Assembly (NCBI RefSeq): GCF_050436995.1
Contig: NC_134767.1
Span: 2,666,001-2,730,000, forward strand
Reading direction: 5' to 3'
DNA length: 64,000 bases
From: Anticarsia gemmatalis
Lineage: Eukaryota; Arthropoda; Insecta; Lepidoptera; Erebidae
This document shows, piece after piece, positions 50,801 through 61,565 of this stretch. Both the position numbers and the translations under genes were made by a program. The notes under the pieces are model-generated. The model was not told the origin of the DNA. It worked only from the letters and a program-made list of their open reading frames with translations, and searched no databases. Position 1 is the first letter of the stretch, and each line of letters opens with the position of its first letter.

Positions 50801-50806
50801 AATAAA
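50801..50806 (+). terminator. Candidate distal polyadenylation signal on the MEIOC strand
   Basis: AATAAA followed within ten bases by TGTTTTGTGC, a GT-rich downstream context. It would imply a 12 kb 3' UTR if used by MEIOC. Nearer signals at 39012 and 48394 are alternatives. Confidence 0.3.
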
Positions 50807-51167
50807 ATGTTTTGTGCAGTTTTATTTTTTACCTTCAACTGAGAAATTTACATAACACTAATACATACTCCATACAGTCAATTAAGATTGCGCACATGGT
50901 TTTGGCTTGGGCTTCAATGGTATTAGCGCTTGTGGATACTATACTACACATCACAATATCTTGGGTTCGCCGCCTGAGTCACGCAGTTTGTTTTATTTTC
51001 ATCCGATACAAAAGTAAATCTGATACACAATCGTGTACTTTTAATACATATTGTAGCTGATATAACTACACATAACATAAAATTCTAAGATGTTTTGGTA
51101 ATTAGGGCCACCACAATAAAAAATGTCAATCAATCAATCAAACACTAGTAATCTATATACAACATAA

Positions 51168-51173
51168 TTTATT
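51168..51173 (-). terminator. Polyadenylation signal of the EF-Tu gene
   Basis: AATAAA on the minus strand, about 20 bp after the EF-Tu stop codon, in an AT-rich setting. Its position suits a very short 3' UTR. Confidence 0.6.
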
Positions 51174-51192
51174 AACAAATATCTACAGTTAA

Positions 51193-54100
51193 CTAATCAT
51201 CATACTTCATAACAACTTTTCCTAACTTTCCTTTAGGCACATCAATAGGTTTCAACGTGTCTGTCACTATACCGGTCGCTACAGTGACATTGTTCTCTCT
51301 GATTGTGAACGGCTGGCCGTTTGTCATCACCATGTCTTCAAGAAGGGTTAGGTAGACTTCTCCGTGGTCACCTGGCATCATCATGTTCATTGAAGGATCT
51401 GGAAAGAAGTAAAGGTAAGTTCATTAATTATTTAAGCAATATACCTCACTGAGTGGTATAGGTACGGTTGGTTTTCAGAACATTTTATAATTACTATAAC
51501 AATTATCGTACTAACTGACAACCTTCGAACTTGGGAAGGTGAAATCTAGCATTAATTAAACATAAATATTCCAGCAATATAAGGAACTAGACGGTTTGTA
51601 AGTTTGTAGGCATCATATTAGCGTACTTATACGTTACAGTGTTTACAGGTGTCTTGCCCGAGAGCGAGGTAATAGCGTATTGAAATTTATGATGAGATGT
51701 TTAAAAAATTATGTTCTTCATCTATAGCTCAAAATACAAAACGAGATCCAGATTTCGCTGATCGTAACTATCAAACTTCAAAAACTAAATTTTTTTGTTA
51801 ATACTACCAGTTTCTAGGTAATTAGTCATTGAATTCGTATCAAATGCATACATCAATTTATAGAGCAAAAGGTATAAAGTTGTTAAGAAAATTATCTTAC
51901 CTAAATCAATCCTGCAAGCAATGTTCCAAGTACCACTGAACATTTGCTGTGCATATTTAGAAAAGATCGGCTTCTTCCTTCCACCCTCGCCTCTCGTTAG
52001 AAAGTAAATCTTTGCTTTATAATGATTGCTCATTTGACAACTCTTGGCCGCTACTAACAACATTCCGGTTTCAACCGATTTTATCTTTATACCTCGGAGC
52101 AGAACGCCTACATTGTCACCAGCTAAAGCCTGGAAAAATTAGAAAAAACATATATTATAGCCTCTAGATTATGAAATAGTTTAGTGTTTTAAAAATTGAA
52201 TCGTACGCCTCTAGTGCTGAAAGCATTTTTTTACTTGAACTTTTTTTTTATCCTGGTCCTATAAAGTGATACCAGTTTTTTTAATACGCATTAGTGGTAC
52301 AGACATTATTCCGATCTTGAATTAAATGCCTATCCATTTGATTTGATATATTCCAGATGCTATCGCAATCAACCTAGACGTCAAAAGTTGGTGTACAAAT
52401 AAACCTAGAGCTTTCAACCTGCAGTAAGAGACTAACAATATACTTCATTCACTATGTAGGTACTCAGTAAATCATAAAAGTTTACGTAAAAACAGTTTTA
52501 GAAGCCTATAGTCATACCTCAGGCACACTCTTCTTAAAGATTTGCACATCTGACAGTGTTGTTTTAATATTGTACCCAAAGCCAAGTAAATCAGCATCGT
52601 CGTTTCTTTTCATAATACCTCGTTTTATCGTTCCAATGACTACGGTACCTCTCCCTGGGACTGTGAAGGCATTATCTATAGGCATAAGGAATGGGGACTT
52701 TAAGTCCCGCACTATTGTTGGTACGTATTTGTCCATGGTGGATAGGAGTTCGCGTATTGAAGGGGCACCTGTAAGAAAAGATTTTTTAAAGGCAAATTTT
52801 TGAAATATGACCATGAAATGCTTATGCTATTAAGTGCACTATGTATGCATTCTAAAGCTTAACCTGGCCATGGTCTTTTTAATGGAGAAAAATAATAACA
52901 CCTAAGTCTGGAAGAGGGTTTTCTGAACCTACTCTGAAAGATAAGGTTTGCTTTTTGTTCACTAGTGCACTAATCCATATACAAATCTATATCCCCTATG
53001 GATAAAAGATGTGCTATTTTGTATGTGTTATGTATGTACAAATCAGTATTACAATTAAAAAAAGGCAGTACCTACCATACTCAGTTTCATCACCATTCAA
53101 AGCCTTCAGTGCCGACCCACAAACCATAGGCACAGTGTTTCCATCAAAGCCAAAATCTGATAGCAGCTCTCTCATCTCAATCTCCACAAGCTCTAATAAC
53201 TGGAAACACACACAAAAAGTAATTTCATATCAAAATAGTGTTTATTAGGGATAAATAAATAAATATCATTGGACAACTCACAACATACGGTCATTTGATT
53301 CCAAACTAAGCAGAGCTTGTACTATGGTAATCAAAGAACTGATAAACATACTTATGTACTTCTTTACACATACTTATATAGATATATTAACAACCAGGCT
53401 CAGAACAAATACTTGTGCTCATCACACAAAGATTTGTCCTGGGTAGGATTCAAACCCACCATTTGCAGCACTACAGTAATTGCAGCAAGGTGACCACTAT
53501 AACTATTGAATCATGACCTTTTATTGCTGAATTTAGTAATTAAACTCACCTCATTGTCAACTAAATCAGCCTTATTAATATACACCAGTATATATTTAAT
53601 GCCAACTTGTTTAGCTAATAACAAATGTTCTCTAGTCTGAGGCATAGGTCCGTCATTGGCTGCTACAACTAAGATCGCAGCATCCATTTGAGATGCTCCC
53701 GATATCATGTTGCGGATGTAATCTGCATGGCCGGGACAGTCTGTGTGTGCGTAAGAACGGAGTTTCGTGCTGTAGCCGACGTGCGCTGCGTTTATTGTTA
53801 TTCCTGTAAATATGGCAGATGTAAGTATGTTTCTTACAGTAGAAGTAGGTATTAATGAAAAATAATATAGCATGTGAGTTTTGGCTGACAAAACTCTAGA
53901 AACTCTATTTTATAGACAAAAGTCACATGCATTATATGTCTCTATAGTGTCATTAAGTTAGGTCTCTTTTTGGTAAGTATATGTCCAGAAACAGTTGTCG
54001 TGATTTACATAAGCCTTTTTCCTTAACGGAAATTGATGTTATAATGTTCTGTGTAATAGAAATTATGTGACGGCTACATAAAACGTTATTTAACAGTCAT

Positions 54101-54421
54101 CAAGGACAACAAACCTCTCGATTTTTCCTCCGGCGCTTTATCAATTTCATCGTAGGACACAAACTTCGCCAACCCATCCTTTTCCAATACCTTGGTTATA
54201 GCAGCAGTCAGGGTCGTCTTCCCATGGTCTACGTGCCCTATAGTTCCTATATTTACGTGTTTTTTCTCAGCAACTTCAGGCTGTGTTTTTGTACTGAATC
54301 CATTTCTAGAAATCTGAAATACGCCTACACATAACCTGCTTTTGGGGAGAAAACTATCTCTCAAAGGCAATTTTGTTCTAAATGTGCAATATAAAGCCCT
54401 TAACACTAGTCCCCCAGTCAT
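51193..54421 (-). CDS. TUFM: Elongation factor Tu, mitochondrial (divergent), six exons
   Basis: Exons 54421-54115, 53803-53550, 53199-53076, 52768-52518, 52129-51901 and 51398-51193 have matching phases and total 1371 bases: 456 residues plus TAG. The protein brings aminoacyl-tRNA to the mitochondrial ribosome as a GTP complex. Residues 1-50 are rich in Arg/Lys/Ser with a single Asp and look like a matrix-targeting peptide. The G domain has G1 GHVDHGKT, the switch-I RGITIN, G3 DCPGH, G4 NKAD and G5 GSALKAL. Domain 2 contains FTVPGRGTVVIGTIKRGI and domain 3 ends PKGKLGKVVMKYDD. Length suits TUFM. Several normally strict positions differ from what I expect of canonical animal TUFM (SGASQMDAA in place of TGTAQMDGA, VSYDEIDKAPEEKSRG). 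It may therefore be the second, faster-evolving insect paralogue (fly EfTuM2 type) rather than the main gene. Introns and the leader argue against bacterial contamination. Confidence 0.93.
51399..51900. other. EF-Tu intron 5
   Basis: 502 bp intron on the minus strand (G|GTAAGA to TTCTTTCCAG). Nothing else recognised. Confidence 0.85.
52130..52517. other. EF-Tu intron 4
   Basis: 388 bp intron (GAG|GTATGA to TTTTTCCAG). Nothing else recognised. Confidence 0.85.
52769..53075. other. EF-Tu intron 3
   Basis: 307 bp intron (G|GTAGGT to TTTCTTACAG). Nothing else recognised. Confidence 0.85.
53240..53518 (-). mobile_element. tRNA-derived SINE (family C) filling an EF-Tu intron
   Basis: Inverse strand: A-box-like TATAGTGGTCACC, B box GTGGGTTTGAATCCTACC, body AGCACAAGTATTTGTTCTGA and CAAGCTCTGCTTAGTTTGG, then an ATTTATTTATTT tail. 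It occupies most of the 350 bp intron between EF-Tu exons 2 and 3. Related pieces lie in a MEIOC intron at 36020-36236. Confidence 0.75.
53804..54114. other. EF-Tu intron 1
   Basis: 311 bp intron (G|GTTTGT to TATTTACAG). Nothing else recognised. Confidence 0.85.
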
Positions 54422-56332
54422 GTTTATATAAATATTTTTAGTTTTTCATTTAGATTAAGTGATTTTTAGGTTATCGTTGTGTTGACAAGATTTTGACAAG
54501 TGACAGATGATATAAAATTCGTGTAGTAACAGGACCGTCAAATATAGTTAGATTAAATCAGCACGAACTCTTTGTTTATTAATGAATTTTGTAACAGCAT
54601 CACACCTTTATTACCTACGAAAGTGTCGGTAGAAGTAATATGTGAATTATATATGTTTATTCACTTATTTATTCGAAATCAAACGAAATCTTTCAAATTA
54701 ACAACTTTATTTCAAGTTTAGGAGCATATCCACTGAGTAGACATCTTTAGTGCATCTACCATTAGTAAACGGAATATATTTCGCTGTATATATCAATTTG
54801 TTTTATATTGCTTAATTAAGTCTAATAGAACATGCCATTTAGTAACACCTACAGTACAATCTGAACTAATACATTTAACTCAAATATTACTAGTACAAAG
54901 CAAAGGCAGCGGCAGTAGTTACAATAAGTATAACGTAATAATATAATACACTTCTAGACAGTATAATAATCACAAGTCTGAAGACATTATACTTATTTAT
55001 TATTATAATTACACATTTTATATTTGAAAATTGCCTACTTATCCATAGGACATTATATCAATGAAGTTCTTGAACACTCTTGATACTTATGAGCATTTTA
55101 AAATAACCTGTCATTAAGTGCATTTTGCAATGCCGTATATTTAATTGTTTGATACTTTAGTATATTTTTTTTCTATATTATCGAGTATATTATTGTTTGT
55201 TAACAGTCATTTTAGACTTATTTTATAGCTTAAATAACCCCTAGCCGTAAACATTAATTTCTAGTGGCTAAGTTTGAACAATCTTGTGTACCTAGAATGT
55301 TACTGAACATTTTTATTTACAATCTTAACTTTAGCTCGTAGGAAAACTATTTAAACCTATCATAGGTAACAGATTATTTAAGTCAACTATACATAATTTG
55401 CGTAGTTAATTAAGTTTAAGATTGCATAATGCGTAATTGTAACTGCATCCAATAAGGGGACTGCTAAAAATAAAGCAAAAAACGTGAGCCAAAAATATCT
55501 ACTAATCAAAATAAAAAACACAAAATAATTTTCAAGTATTTTAATAACTTAAAACATTCTCGTTGCACGACATTAAATAATACGTAACTGGAATAAAATA
55601 GGTCAATATATTGCCAATTTTTTAAACAAAAAATATTTTTTAACAATAGTTGCGCTTACTTGAAACTAGATGTCGCTGCTTTAAACTTGATAGAGTATTT
55701 ATCATAAATTTTTGTAAGAGCCCAAACTTAAAACCATGAAAACTTAAAAAGCTGTTATAAAATATTTAATATTTAACGTAGGCAAATACATTTTCAAATA
55801 ATTATTATTCATGTAATATGACATGTAATTGGCTTATATTCTTCGCATCTTCAAGATTTAGAGTTTGGGCTCCGCTAATACAGTTTTAGGCAATATGCAG
55901 ACAGAATAGGTTACATTTTTGCATATTTTTGATGCTTAATACACCAAATTATGACGGAATCAAACATCGTTTCAACAGGCAAGTATGAAAATATGGATAG
56001 AATCACATTTTACATGTTACATAGGTTGCAGACCTAATAGTCACATAAGATAACTTGCGTAAGGCAATAAATACTGTATACAACTGCAATGCAACTATAT
56101 TTACGTTTACGACTGGTAGGCAACGTTTTACGAATGTTTCTGTATCCGTTTTGGTTGCACCATAACAGTTTATATCAATTGATAGTTTTTTAATAGAACA
56201 AGCTGCGATATTTGATATTACTAATTACAAAATCTAGGAGCGTCGCAAGTAGTGTCATCTTTAGGCCCCCCCTAGGCAATTAATAATATTGAACAATAAG
56301 GTCTATTTAAACTATCGGGGCTTGTACAGATA

Positions 56333-56443
56333 ATACTAAATTGCTTAACGATGCTGACGTAAATCGGCCAAAACGGCGTAACCAAACATTCTCACGACTC
56401 ATTTTTACTCATCATGTTAAAGACCCGTTTAGCAATTTAGTAT
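56333..56443. repeat. Inverted repeat (18 bp arms)
   Basis: ATACTAAATTGCTTAACG (56333-56350) pairs with the inverse of CGTTTAGCAATTTAGTAT (56426-56443) with one mismatch, enclosing a 75-base loop. It may mark an end of a larger element or a stand-alone hairpin. Confidence 0.6.
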
Positions 56444-56867
56444 GAAATATAATTCGGCAATTTCGATACTGACTATTGACTGTTTAATTATATTAAGCGA
56501 TGAAATTGCGCAATATTATTGCGGGCCCAGGGGCGGTCTTACAAATTGACAGTTGGTCAGATTACCGGATAGTAAATTGCAAACATTTACGATCTATTTC
56601 ACCCGAAGTATGGTATAGCTTAACAACTGGAATTTTAACAGATTTCTTCGTACACTTAATCTACCGGATAGTCTATCCACAAGGCCTTGTTCTACGTGAA
56701 CGACGCGACATACCATCAAAACAAGAGACTAAGATATACATTTACTGTCTTAAAAATGAACGCTGTGTAAGTTCTAACACAGTGTTTTGTCATGCTCAAT
56801 CAATTTTAAAACTGTATATGAGTGAAAAAGACAAAATACTGTATAACTAAGTCTAGGCTGCCCTTAG

Positions 56868-57222
56868 TGCTTGTTCACGTTGGAACTCGCGGGCGCGGTG
56901 GCGGTCGCGAGCGCAGGGACGTGGCGATTTGTGTTCACGTTGGCCGCCAGGCGGGCGTTTGGCTCAAACTGGTTGAACTTACTTGACGTCGCGAGTGAAC
57001 CGCGCCCGCCACCGCTAGTTCGACGTGAACACACACGAACATCTTCACTTGTTTGATATTGGCGCGAGCGCGCCACGCGGGCCGCGCGCGACGCCGCTAG
57101 CTCGCCCGCGACTTAGACCGCGCGAACGGTTTGTACGTGAACACTTGGGAACTACGCCATACGTTTGATATTTCGCGACCGCGCCCGCCACCGCGCCCGC
57201 GAGTCAACGTGAATGAGCACTC
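56868..57222. mobile_element. GC-rich foldback element (MITE-like)
   Basis: Ends are inverted: TAGTGCTTGTTCACGTTG on the left and, inverse, GAGTGCTCATTCACGTTG on the right. The match continues through CTCGCGGGCGCGGTGGCGG for about 50 bp. Inside, the module GTTCACGTTGG / GGCGGGCGCGG recurs in both orientations (about 56933, 57000, 57135). It is far more GC-rich than its surroundings. No coding frame is supported; the target duplication is unclear. Confidence 0.65.
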
Positions 57223-57228
57223 AGTCAG

Positions 57229-57720
57229 CTGTCAATAATGCGACGCAAGGTATATTTCGTATCTTGACATAAGCGTCGCATCCGCATCGCGTTGCATCAC
57301 TCACGTAGAACAAGATATTATACACTTATGTGTTACATAGCTGTCAGTAATAAGACGCGACGGTACTTAAACGGTTTGACATTCGCGTCGCGTCGGGATC
57401 ACATCGCGTTGTTCACGTAAAACAAGGCGTATACTTATGCGAAACTTAACTGTCAGCGACAAAACGCAATGATTCTTCGCATTTGGACACTCGCGTTACA
57501 TTGTAATCGTAAAGACGCAACGCGACGTATTTTCGTATAAGCGTCGCGTTGCGTCTGTAGGCAATGCAACGGTTCTTCACATATTGACATTCGCGTCACA
57601 ACGTCATCGCAGAGACGCGACGCGAAATATTTTTTATATTAACATCGCGTCGCTTCTATAGGACAAGGGATTATAAACTTACATGATACGCAACCGCAAC
57701 GCAACGCGAATGTGACTACA
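57229..57720. repeat. Decayed tandem array with ~110 bp period, GCGTCGC-rich
   Basis: Units start CTGTCAATAATGCGACGC (57229), CTGTCAGTAATAAGACGC (57341) and CTGTCAGCGACAAAACGC (57450), spacing 112 and 109. Further units of about 100 bp ending GTCTGTAGG / CTTCTATAGG follow. Each holds GCGTCGCGT-type words in both orientations plus GTTCACGTAAAACAAGG-like segments. The inverse of such a segment is also seen near 56685-56710, linking it to the sequence left of the foldback element. Confidence 0.6.
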
Positions 57721-57831
57721 ACGTGACGTTATTTCGCGTAACTTGAACACAAACACCACAAAGTTCGTTCACAGTTTATACATACAGTGGAAAGTGCAGT
57801 ACTTTCTCAGCTGATAGATGGTAGGCGTGTT

Positions 57832-60800
57832 TCATTGTTTCAGTACTCTGTAGTGCAGTGTGAATTCTACGTTGGACTTCCAGATGAAGTGGCGGACTGT
57901 TCTGAGGTCCATGTTAGGGTCTAGTACCTAGAAGTAAATAATATTTTTATTGATTTGTTTCTAAACAGATTTTCTTAATTGTTACTAGGCATAGTGCTTA
58001 TAGTACAACAGTGATAGCCGAGTTTAGCCCGGAGTTAGGAAGTTCAGGTCATACAGCACGTAAAGCCGTCGGTCCTGCGCCTGACCTCTCACTAGTCGTG
58101 TCGGTTTAAGCGTCCCACCAGGCTATGAGAGTAAAGGAATAGAGAGTGTACCTGTGTATTGTGCTCACACTTAGACACAAAGTCCTGCGCAGCTGGGTTA
58201 AATGAAACTGGCCGCTGTAGCCGAATATCAGCCAAGAGCATTAAATAAGTAGTTTCTTTTATGTGTTACCTGATCACAACACAGCAATTCCACCCTTTCC
58301 TCAGGCGCATCATTCCCGCTATCTTCGTTGGCACTGCCGCGGCCGCTGCCCGCGCTGGCTCCGTTCACGTCGCCGCCGCCCACGATCTTTTCTACTACGT
58401 GTTCAGCTACTTTACGACATTGGATGAAGTCGTTCGCTACTAGACGGTCCTGGAATAAGCAAATAATTTATTTGTTTATGTAATGTAACAGTTTGAAGAA
58501 TAACTTTGAGGTTTTGACCAACACTTTACATATTTTTTGACAAAAATTACCATAAAAAAATAATCTTTGGTTCACGAAGAAAAATAATGCTAGTAGTTCA
58601 AAGTTTTACTTGATATTTAAGTAACTTGTCTTTTAAGTTTTAATGACTTGAATTATTGTAAAGACGGCGATTATGCCAGTGATTTAGGACATGGCCACGC
58701 CCGGGATGGTGGGTTCGATTCTCACACGTAATACCGTGAGGCACCGATTTATCGACCCCTAACTGATCTTATAGAGAAATTGAGTGTGTGAGATAGTTAG
58801 TTAGAATCAATAGCCAATTAACTGGTTGCTATGATAAAAAATTGCTAAATAAGAAGAATATAAAGTAAATAGTACCTTCTTCTGTCTGTCCTGTTTACTC
58901 TGGCAGCTGGAATGTGGCAGTAGATAAAACGGTAGCTTGTTTAACTTAGGTGCGGCCATCTCTATAGCTACGTCTACCACCCATGACGGTACCGTTTCTA
59001 CTAGTAAGTTGCCTTCTGTCTCACCGCCCGCATCGCCTACCTGCAAGTTGGGAAGAGTTGTTGCAATAAAATATTTTTTAGTAAATGATAAATACTGACA
59101 GGTCAGTTTTAGACAAATTCATACAGAAAATAGAGGCGCGAAACCCTTCCCGCGTAAATCCCGATTCCTCACGAACTCCGGGATAAAAAGTAGCCTATGT
59201 GTTATTCTGGGTCTTTAGCTATCTATATACAAAAAAGGCTACCAATTATTTGAACTCTGACATATTAAGGGTTTGTTTGTTTGTTGTTTTAAGGGTGTTA
59301 TGAGTTTTCGATTTTAGCAAACAAGGGAGCCATAAGATATGAATTTCCTATTAAAAATATTTATTTAATGATGTTTTAAAATGAATACATATACAATGAC
59401 TACTTTATACTAAACAAAATCTTTCAATCTCAAAAACATTTTAGATCATTATTATCTTACCAAATATGTCCTTACCTAATTAATAAAAATGAGGCTTTAT
59501 CATGGTAAAAAACATACAGATATATCATTCGGTCACTGGACAAACAAGTGACAGTTAACATGACTTGTTAGTCAATAAGATAGTAGATAATATACCTATG
59601 TATGTATGTATATAAAACATTATCTCACTGAGACTTCAATCTGATAGCAAGATCTGTTAGATATAATACTACTGGAAAATACTGTTATTTTATAAATTGT
59701 GTTTATTTTCCTTGAAGTTATCTTTTTTGGATGTGATTTTAAATATAGGTCACCAAAGACTTTGTATGTATACATTATACAATGAAAAAGCAATGGTTAA
59801 AGTAGGTATCAATAAAAAAATTACATGCAATCTGATAGTGGTTCCACTCCTAGATTTGTAGCAGTCTATATTTCTTTCTGTTGTTAGTAAAGTTCCATGA
59901 TTAAGACATTTAAAACTGGATAGATATCAGATCTTGAAAAAAGATTATCAGTGGACATTCCTATTAGCTTGGTAAGTAGATAGTCTAAAAGAATAGGTGT
60001 AAAGTGTAATATACTAAATAGTGGTTAAGAGTCATAATAAATGAGTTTCTAGTACTTACTTGTAATCTATAAAGTGTTCTACCACCAACTTCACTAAATA
60101 TAAGCGGGGTATGCAGTGGTACACTGAAGTAACTGTTACCAATAACTCGTACTCCTGCCTCATTCACCCTATTCGGATGATTCCAATGATCCAACAATGC
60201 TTGCAGCAACAATGCACCAAAGTTAACCTTCTGATCGTTCTCAGTTGTCAACCCAGCTTCTTTAGCACTGACCCACGCACTCAAACAATCTGTTTCATCT
60301 TGCCCTAAGTGTATCGTCAACATACCAGTCTTCAAATCAACATTAAACCAATTTGGTACGTAAACCATTTTAAACCGCTTTTTTACTTCTTCTTCGTAAT
60401 CCACTTCACCCAAATCTTCTAGTTTACAGGCTTTTAAAACGTCATATAGTGCTACATTATTGGCAGTGTCTTTTGTAACCACATGTCGTTTGTCATTCAG
60501 TACTGTATAATGCTTTATAGCGGGACCTCCAGGAATGTGATGTAACGGTTGTGTCTGATACACATTGTTAGTATTATAATTATTTTGATTATACATGTCT
60601 AAGGAGTTTAGTGGTGGCAGTTTCCAACAACGGATATCAGACTCTGACGTTGACACCCAAACACCAGTTTGGTCAGCGGTAAAGCATAATTTGAGTATTG
60701 GGGCTGTCTCTTCACAAACTATCATAAAGTTGTCTGGGTTTCTTAATTCGGTTATAATGACTAGTCGGTCTCTACCTCCAGATATTATGTGGCTAAAGTT

Positions 60801-61565
60801 TTCTGTGGCAAGTAGTGCCCACACTGCTTCAGAATGTACTCTTATTGTTGACACACACCTCTGTTGTGATAAAGACCAAAGTTTGATAGTACCATCTGAG
60901 CTGCCTGATACACATTGTGTTCCATCTCTGCTTACAACTAATGCTTTAACATTGTCGGCGTGGCCTTTAAGTTTCATAAGTCTAGAACAGTTTCTTGGGT
61001 CCCAAACTCGCAGGACTTTCTCAGTAGAACCACTCACTAGTATAGTACCCGGAGGGTTCATAGCAAGGCTGTATATCGACTCCTTGTTGCCGACAAGACT
61101 AGATGTTGTCACAGTGTTATTACTGGCAGTTAAAGCGGTCAAAGTATTCACATCCCATAAGAATATAGCGCGGTCTAAACCCGCACTAGCGACTTGTTCC
61201 TTGTCTTTCGCGTACGCTAGAGTACGTACATAGTCTTTATGAGTTCTAAGAGTAGACATACAAAACCCTTTCGGGGCGTTCCAAACCTTTACCGTGGTAT
61301 CGGAGGACGCGCTTATTAAGTTCTTTCCGCCGCAACAAAGCACGATATCGTTCACCCAGTCGGTATGATGTTCCATACTCTGGATATACCGGTCCTGCAC
61401 ACCGTTTCCTGTGTGCCACACTCGTATAATCCCATCCCGACCGGCCGAATATAATCGCCCCTGAATAGGGTCCAGTTGGAGTGAACTAACACCATTTTTA
61501 TGCCGCCTTTCCTCCTCGTCTCTAATCACGAACGACACTTGAGTTTTCTTACGCATCGTGCCCAT
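57832..61565 (-). CDS. Wdr48: WDR48/UAF1, WD-repeat activator of deubiquitinases, four exons
   Basis: Exons 61565-60060, 59040-58876, 58449-58270 and 57927-57832, all phase 0, give 1947 bases: 648 residues plus TGA. WDR48 binds and activates USP1, USP12 and USP46, acting in DNA repair and in ubiquitin control of signalling and trafficking. Residues ~20-330 form a WD40 propeller with repeat ends such as DGIIRVWHT, DTTVKVWNA, DRAIFLWDV, KVLRVWDP and DGTIKLWSL. The middle region has KRFKMVYVPNWFNVDLKTGM, HLGQDETDCLSAWVS and DHWNHPN, typical of this family. The C-terminal SUMO-like region ends VRHFIWKS then LHYR. Length is close to the family norm (about 670). The start is chosen at MGTMRKKTQVSFVIRDEEER; the second Met is two codons later. 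Exon 1 holds over three quarters of the protein. The long plus-strand frame opposite it is a shadow. Confidence 0.97.
58450..58875. other. WDR48 intron 2 with SINE remnant
   Basis: 426 bp intron (AAG|GTACTA to CTTATTCCAG on the minus strand). A plus-oriented SINE remnant occupies 58664-58770. Confidence 0.85.
58664..58770 (+). repeat. SINE remnant with B box
   Basis: GGGATGGTGGGTTCGATTCT with an upstream A-box-like CGATTATGCCAGTGATTTAG. Body and tail not recognisable. Confidence 0.5.
59041..60059. other. WDR48 intron 1 with dispersed repeat A fragment
   Basis: 1019 bp intron (CAA|GTAAGT to AACTTGCAG). A partial copy of repeat family A lies at 59133-59236; the remainder is AT-rich. Confidence 0.85.
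59133..59236 (+). repeat. Dispersed repeat family A, partial copy 3
   Basis: Matches copies at 4417 and 34080 over CCCTTCCCGCGTAAATCCCG to TTATTCTGGGTCTTTAGCTA. Both ends are missing. Confidence 0.75.

Larger units (their letters stand above)
38688..51167. other. 12.5 kb non-coding stretch between MEIOC and EF-Tu stop codons
   Basis: Lies between two convergent genes. I found no coding exon on either strand and, unlike the rest of the window, almost no recognisable mobile element. AATAAA signals on the MEIOC strand occur at 39012, 48394 and 50801; the last is followed by a GT-rich stretch. It may be a very long MEIOC 3' UTR, a separate non-coding RNA or plain intergenic DNA. Local GC-rich islands are at about 46440-46560 and 46965-47065. 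Confidence 0.5.
54422..57831. other. Intergenic interval between EF-Tu start and WDR48 stop
   Basis: From 54422 to about 56270 it is AT-rich with nothing recognisable; the EF-Tu promoter must lie near 54422-54600 but shows no clear motif. From 56270 to 57780 it holds a hairpin, a GC-rich foldback element and a tandem array, listed separately. The 116-codon frame at 56500-56850 has no family features and lies inside this repeat-rich part. Confidence 0.65.

Noticed and set aside
51193..54421. Horizontally acquired or endosymbiont EF-Tu
   Set aside because: Five spliceosomal introns, an N-terminal mitochondrial leader and host-like base composition show that it is a nuclear gene for the mitochondrial factor.
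56500..56850. 116-codon plus frame
   Set aside because: There is no signal peptide or known motif, and its 3' part contains GTTCTACGTGAACGACGCGAC, the inverse of a word in the neighbouring tandem array, so it is repeat-derived sequence.
60595..61233. 212-codon plus frame
   Set aside because: Antisense shadow of the long first exon of WDR48.
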